Below, in pieces: positions 60,595 to 62,567 of a stretch of DNA of 62,567 bases. The stretch covers positions 1 to 62,567 of the forward strand of contig JAGLFH010000055.1 of NCBI GenBank assembly GCA_023144635.1, read 5' to 3'. This stretch comes from Candidatus Auribacterota bacterium. Its GTDB lineage: Bacteria > Auribacterota > JAFGBW01 > JAFGJP01. Below the pieces are notes generated by a model, which was given only the letters and a program-made list of their open reading frames with translations, was not told the DNA's origin and searched no databases. The translations under genes and the position numbers were made by a program. The stretch's first letter is position 1. The number at the start of each line of letters is the position of its first letter.

Positions 60595-62174
60595 AAAAAT
60601 TATATTTTTTTTTCAATGTTATTTTTTTGATTTTTTTATCCACTTCAAACATTTACGGAAACGTTGAAGTAGATTTTGCATATTTTCGTAAACTTCACCC
60701 TGAATATGATACAGGCACGGTTCATCTTTTTTTAAAGAATAATGGCCTGGAACCAAGATCTGTAAAAAATATCCGGATCAACGATTGCCTACTTAATAAA
60801 ACTCTTCCTGATAACATGGCATTGTGGAAACAGATAATTCCTAAAAACATAGCCCCTCAAAAAACATCAAATATAAGTGTAAAACTACGCGCAAATACAA
60901 AAAGGCTTATAAAAATAGAGGTTGAACTAGATGACGGTCAAAAAATTAAATGGGTCTTAAGACCATTCTCTCCGCCTTTAAGAATAACATTTGTAGGCTT
61001 TAATGATGATCTTAAGAAAATGTATGTTTATATAGAAAATTCATCTTCTGAGAAAATTAATATAGATGATATTTTTATGGACGATGTCAGTATTACCTCT
61101 CAACTTAATAATAATATTAAGAGCATTAAGGGAATGGATAAAAACTGCCTTGTCTTTGATCTTAAAAAACCTCTTTTACATGGGAAACGTATTTTTCTTA
61201 AACTGAACTCAAAAGAAGAAGTGCTTTTTGAAACACACACAAGAGTCTACAGTAATTTTCCTGTGCAATCTTTTTGGGATAGAGCATTTATGGGAAAATA
61301 CGGGTTTGATGATTACTTACTTTTTATGGAAGATACTGATGATATAAAAAGTGATAAAAGAAAACTTTATTTCCTACACCGAGATCCTGTTTGTGAGGAT
61401 GCCGGAACGATTATGGGAGATACCGCAAACATTGTAATAAAAAGAGCAAATAAAAAAAGAGAAATTGATAAAAAGCATTTAACCTGCATATATATGTGTG
61501 CCTGTAATAAACCGATGAGCTATTTTGCCTACGGTGAGACGGCAGATGTTATCATGGTAAATCCATTTGAAGTAGCAGAATACGCTAAAAAACCATATGA
61601 TGACGGCTATTTCACACACATTGCGCGCCTTTCAGCGCAGCCGCGTGTGCTTTATACTTTTCCTGAAGCTTTCCAAAAAACAGATAAAAAATCACGCTTT
61701 CCCACAAATGAAGAAATGGAAAAAATAGTCGCTTATGAAATAGCAAATGGATCAAAGGGATTGATCTATTTTAACAGAAAAAGTAAAAAAGATTTTTATA
61801 AAGGATTTGGTGAAAACAAAAAACTCCTTAAGACCATCTCAAAAATAAACAACACTCTTACCCCATTAAAAGAATATTTAAAAATAAGCGATGTTTATAA
61901 AAAACCTTTGATCAAATCGAATAATGATTATGACGCCTTTTCACTTCTTTGTGGAGATAAAGGAATAATTATTGTTCTTATCGCAAAGAAAAATAAAGTT
62001 AGAAAAGATAAAATATCGATTGAGCTTCCTATCCCCTCATGGCTTAAAGTAAATGAATGCTTATCTATAACTATTAAAGGCACTAAAAAATTAAAATTCA
62101 TGATAGAAAAAAGGTTACTCCAAACATCTGTAACAAACAATTCTTCAACATGTTACATATTATTAAAACAATAA
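60591..62174 (+). CDS. Large secreted protein of unknown function, coupled to the glycosidase
   Basis: 527 residues, GTG start overlapping the previous stop. Signal peptide MKKLYFFFNVIFLIFLSTSNIYG. The first ~220 residues look like two immunoglobulin-like beta-sandwiches. The middle and C-terminal parts (FLHRDPVCEDAGT, MCACNKPMSYFAYGETADVIMVNPFEVAEYA, YFTHIARLSAQP, VAYEIANGSKGLIYFN) have alternating strand/helix pattern like a TIM-barrel glycosidase without a recognisable catalytic pair. It may be a glycan-binding or hydrolytic partner of the GH5-like protein. No family recognised. Confidence 0.65.
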   Translation: MKKLYFFFNVIFLIFLSTSNIYGNVEVDFAYFRKLHPEYDTGTVHLFLKNNGLEPRSVKNIRINDCLLNKTLPDNMALWKQIIPKNIAPQKTSNISVKLRANTKRLIKIEVELDDGQKIKWVLRPFSPPLRITFVGFNDDLKKMYVYIENSSSEKINIDDIFMDDVSITSQLNNNIKSIKGMDKNCLVFDLKKPLLHGKRIFLKLNSKEEVLFETHTRVYSNFPVQSFWDRAFMGKYGFDDYLLFMEDTDDIKSDKRKLYFLHRDPVCEDAGTIMGDTANIVIKRANKKREIDKKHLTCIYMCACNKPMSYFAYGETADVIMVNPFEVAEYAKKPYDDGYFTHIARLSAQPRVLYTFPEAFQKTDKKSRFPTNEEMEKIVAYEIANGSKGLIYFNRKSKKDFYKGFGENKKLLKTISKINNTLTPLKEYLKISDVYKKPLIKSNNDYDAFSLLCGDKGIIIVLIAKKNKVRKDKISIELPIPSWLKVNECLSITIKGTKKLKFMIEKRLLQTSVTNNSSTCYILLKQ

Positions 62175-62216
62175 ACCCAATTTTCCCACCTCGTAGGTGG
62201 GCAAATTGGGTTTATT
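62173..62216. terminator. Strong hairpin ending the biosynthetic block
   Basis: Nested stem AAACCCAATTT ... AAATTGGGTTT around CCCACCT/AGGTGGG, starting at the stop codon of the preceding gene. The TTTATTGCTATTTTGC tail is moderately T-rich. The inner stem is the same dispersed palindrome as at 19588-19603. Confidence 0.6.
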
Positions 62217-62316
62217 GCTATTTTGCTGATATTCCAATAAAAATTTTTGAGATTTCATAACAACCAATTTATCAACACGTTATATACTAATCCATATAAA
62301 TTATATATATATATAT

Positions 62317-62344
62317 TTGACATAATATAATAATATATTATAAT
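62317..62344 (+). promoter_or_regulatory. Consensus sigma-70 promoter
   Basis: TTGACA (62317-62322), 16-nt spacer, TATAAT (62339-62344), embedded in AT repeats (TATATATATA). It drives the gene cut by the window edge. Confidence 0.6.
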
Positions 62345-62374
62345 TAATATGCCATCCGAAGATTGAATATGACT

Positions 62375-62567
62375 ATGAAAATTACAAAAATCATCATTTT
62401 TACGATACCTCTAATTACTTATTTTTCTATTTGTTCATATCCTGATCTATTAAGACTAAAAAACGGTCAAAATGTTGAAGGTAAAATACAAAATGTAACG
62501 GATAAAACTGTTACTTTAAAAGTAAAGTATGGAGATGTAAACTATTCTTTTAACGACATTGAAGAAA
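62375..62567 (+). CDS. Secreted or membrane-attached hypothetical protein (3' end outside the window)
   Basis: Only the first 64 codons are present (ATG at 62375, or 62369). A hydrophobic N-terminal stretch (IIIFTIPLITYFSIC) acts as a signal, possibly a lipoprotein signal given the cysteine after SI. LRLKNGQNVEGKIQNVTDK and VTLKVKYGDVNYSFNDI follow, a small beta-barrel pattern common in secreted proteins that precede TPR or glycan-binding parts. Function unknown. Confidence 0.6.
   Translation, partial: MKITKIIIFTIPLITYFSICSYPDLLRLKNGQNVEGKIQNVTDKTVTLKVKYGDVNYSFNDIEE

Overview
The window is AT-rich DNA (about one third G+C by eye) from a Gram-negative, probably anaerobic bacterium of an uncultured or candidate-phylum lineage. 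The reasons are type IV pilus/type II secretion genes (PilB, PilC, two PilT paralogues, an ExeA-like ATPase), PilZ proteins, a fused 2-hydroxyacyl-CoA dehydratase-type activase, and short palindromic repeat families packed into several intergenic gaps. I cannot name the phylum from sequence alone; Omnitrophota/Firestonebacteria-like groups are a guess.

Layout. 1-5.1 kb: a compact cassette (small HTH protein, PHP-domain/SMC-like ATPase resembling the TrlF family, large serine recombinase) bounded by a perfect 208-bp inverted repeat. Its right arm contains the recombinase 3' end and the first 21 codons of miaB. 5.0-9.6 kb: miaB, an N-terminally truncated Bro-N-type protein, an HTH-Fic protein and two repeat-filled gaps. 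9.7-15.1 kb: a 1442-residue CoA-activase fusion and an MscS channel. 15.1-20.0 kb: a RAYT (REP-associated transposase) gene broken by copies of a REP-like palindrome, then an ABC transporter/TPR/phosphoesterase operon, then a second copy of a REP-RAYT fragment-REP module. 20.0-28.5 kb: histidine kinase, two response regulators, PilB, ExeA-like ATPase, a sigma-54 activator with a degenerate receiver, and PilC. 28.5-36.3 kb: serC, a PilZ protein, a structured RNA-like element, fxsA, alr and the tsaB-tsaE-thiL group on the minus strand, a TPR-like gene and a CAT-anticodon tRNA. 36.5-43.5 kb: minus-strand housekeeping genes rpoD-dnaG, a NIF3-like gene, cvpA, a PilZ gene and pyrE. 43.5-48.9 kb: two PilT ATPases facing a giant receiver/HEAT-repeat protein.

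49.1-62.2 kb is one plus-strand block: adenylate-forming ligase, acyl carrier protein, two GT2 glycosyltransferases, an uncharacterised nucleotidyltransferase, a divergent MurD-type ligase, a P-loop kinase, a secreted phosphodiester glycosidase, an ABC-2 exporter pair, a secreted GH5-like glycosidase and a large secreted protein of unknown function. Most junctions are ATGA/GTGA overlaps. I read it as a pathway that makes, exports and remodels a surface glycoconjugate carrying an acyl or aminoacyl group. It is the best candidate here for an undescribed biosynthetic system. The inverted-repeat recombinase cassette and the RAYT-derived REPIN are the best candidates for unusual mobile DNA.

Motif reading was done by eye. 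Family names are from recognised motifs, not from searches.
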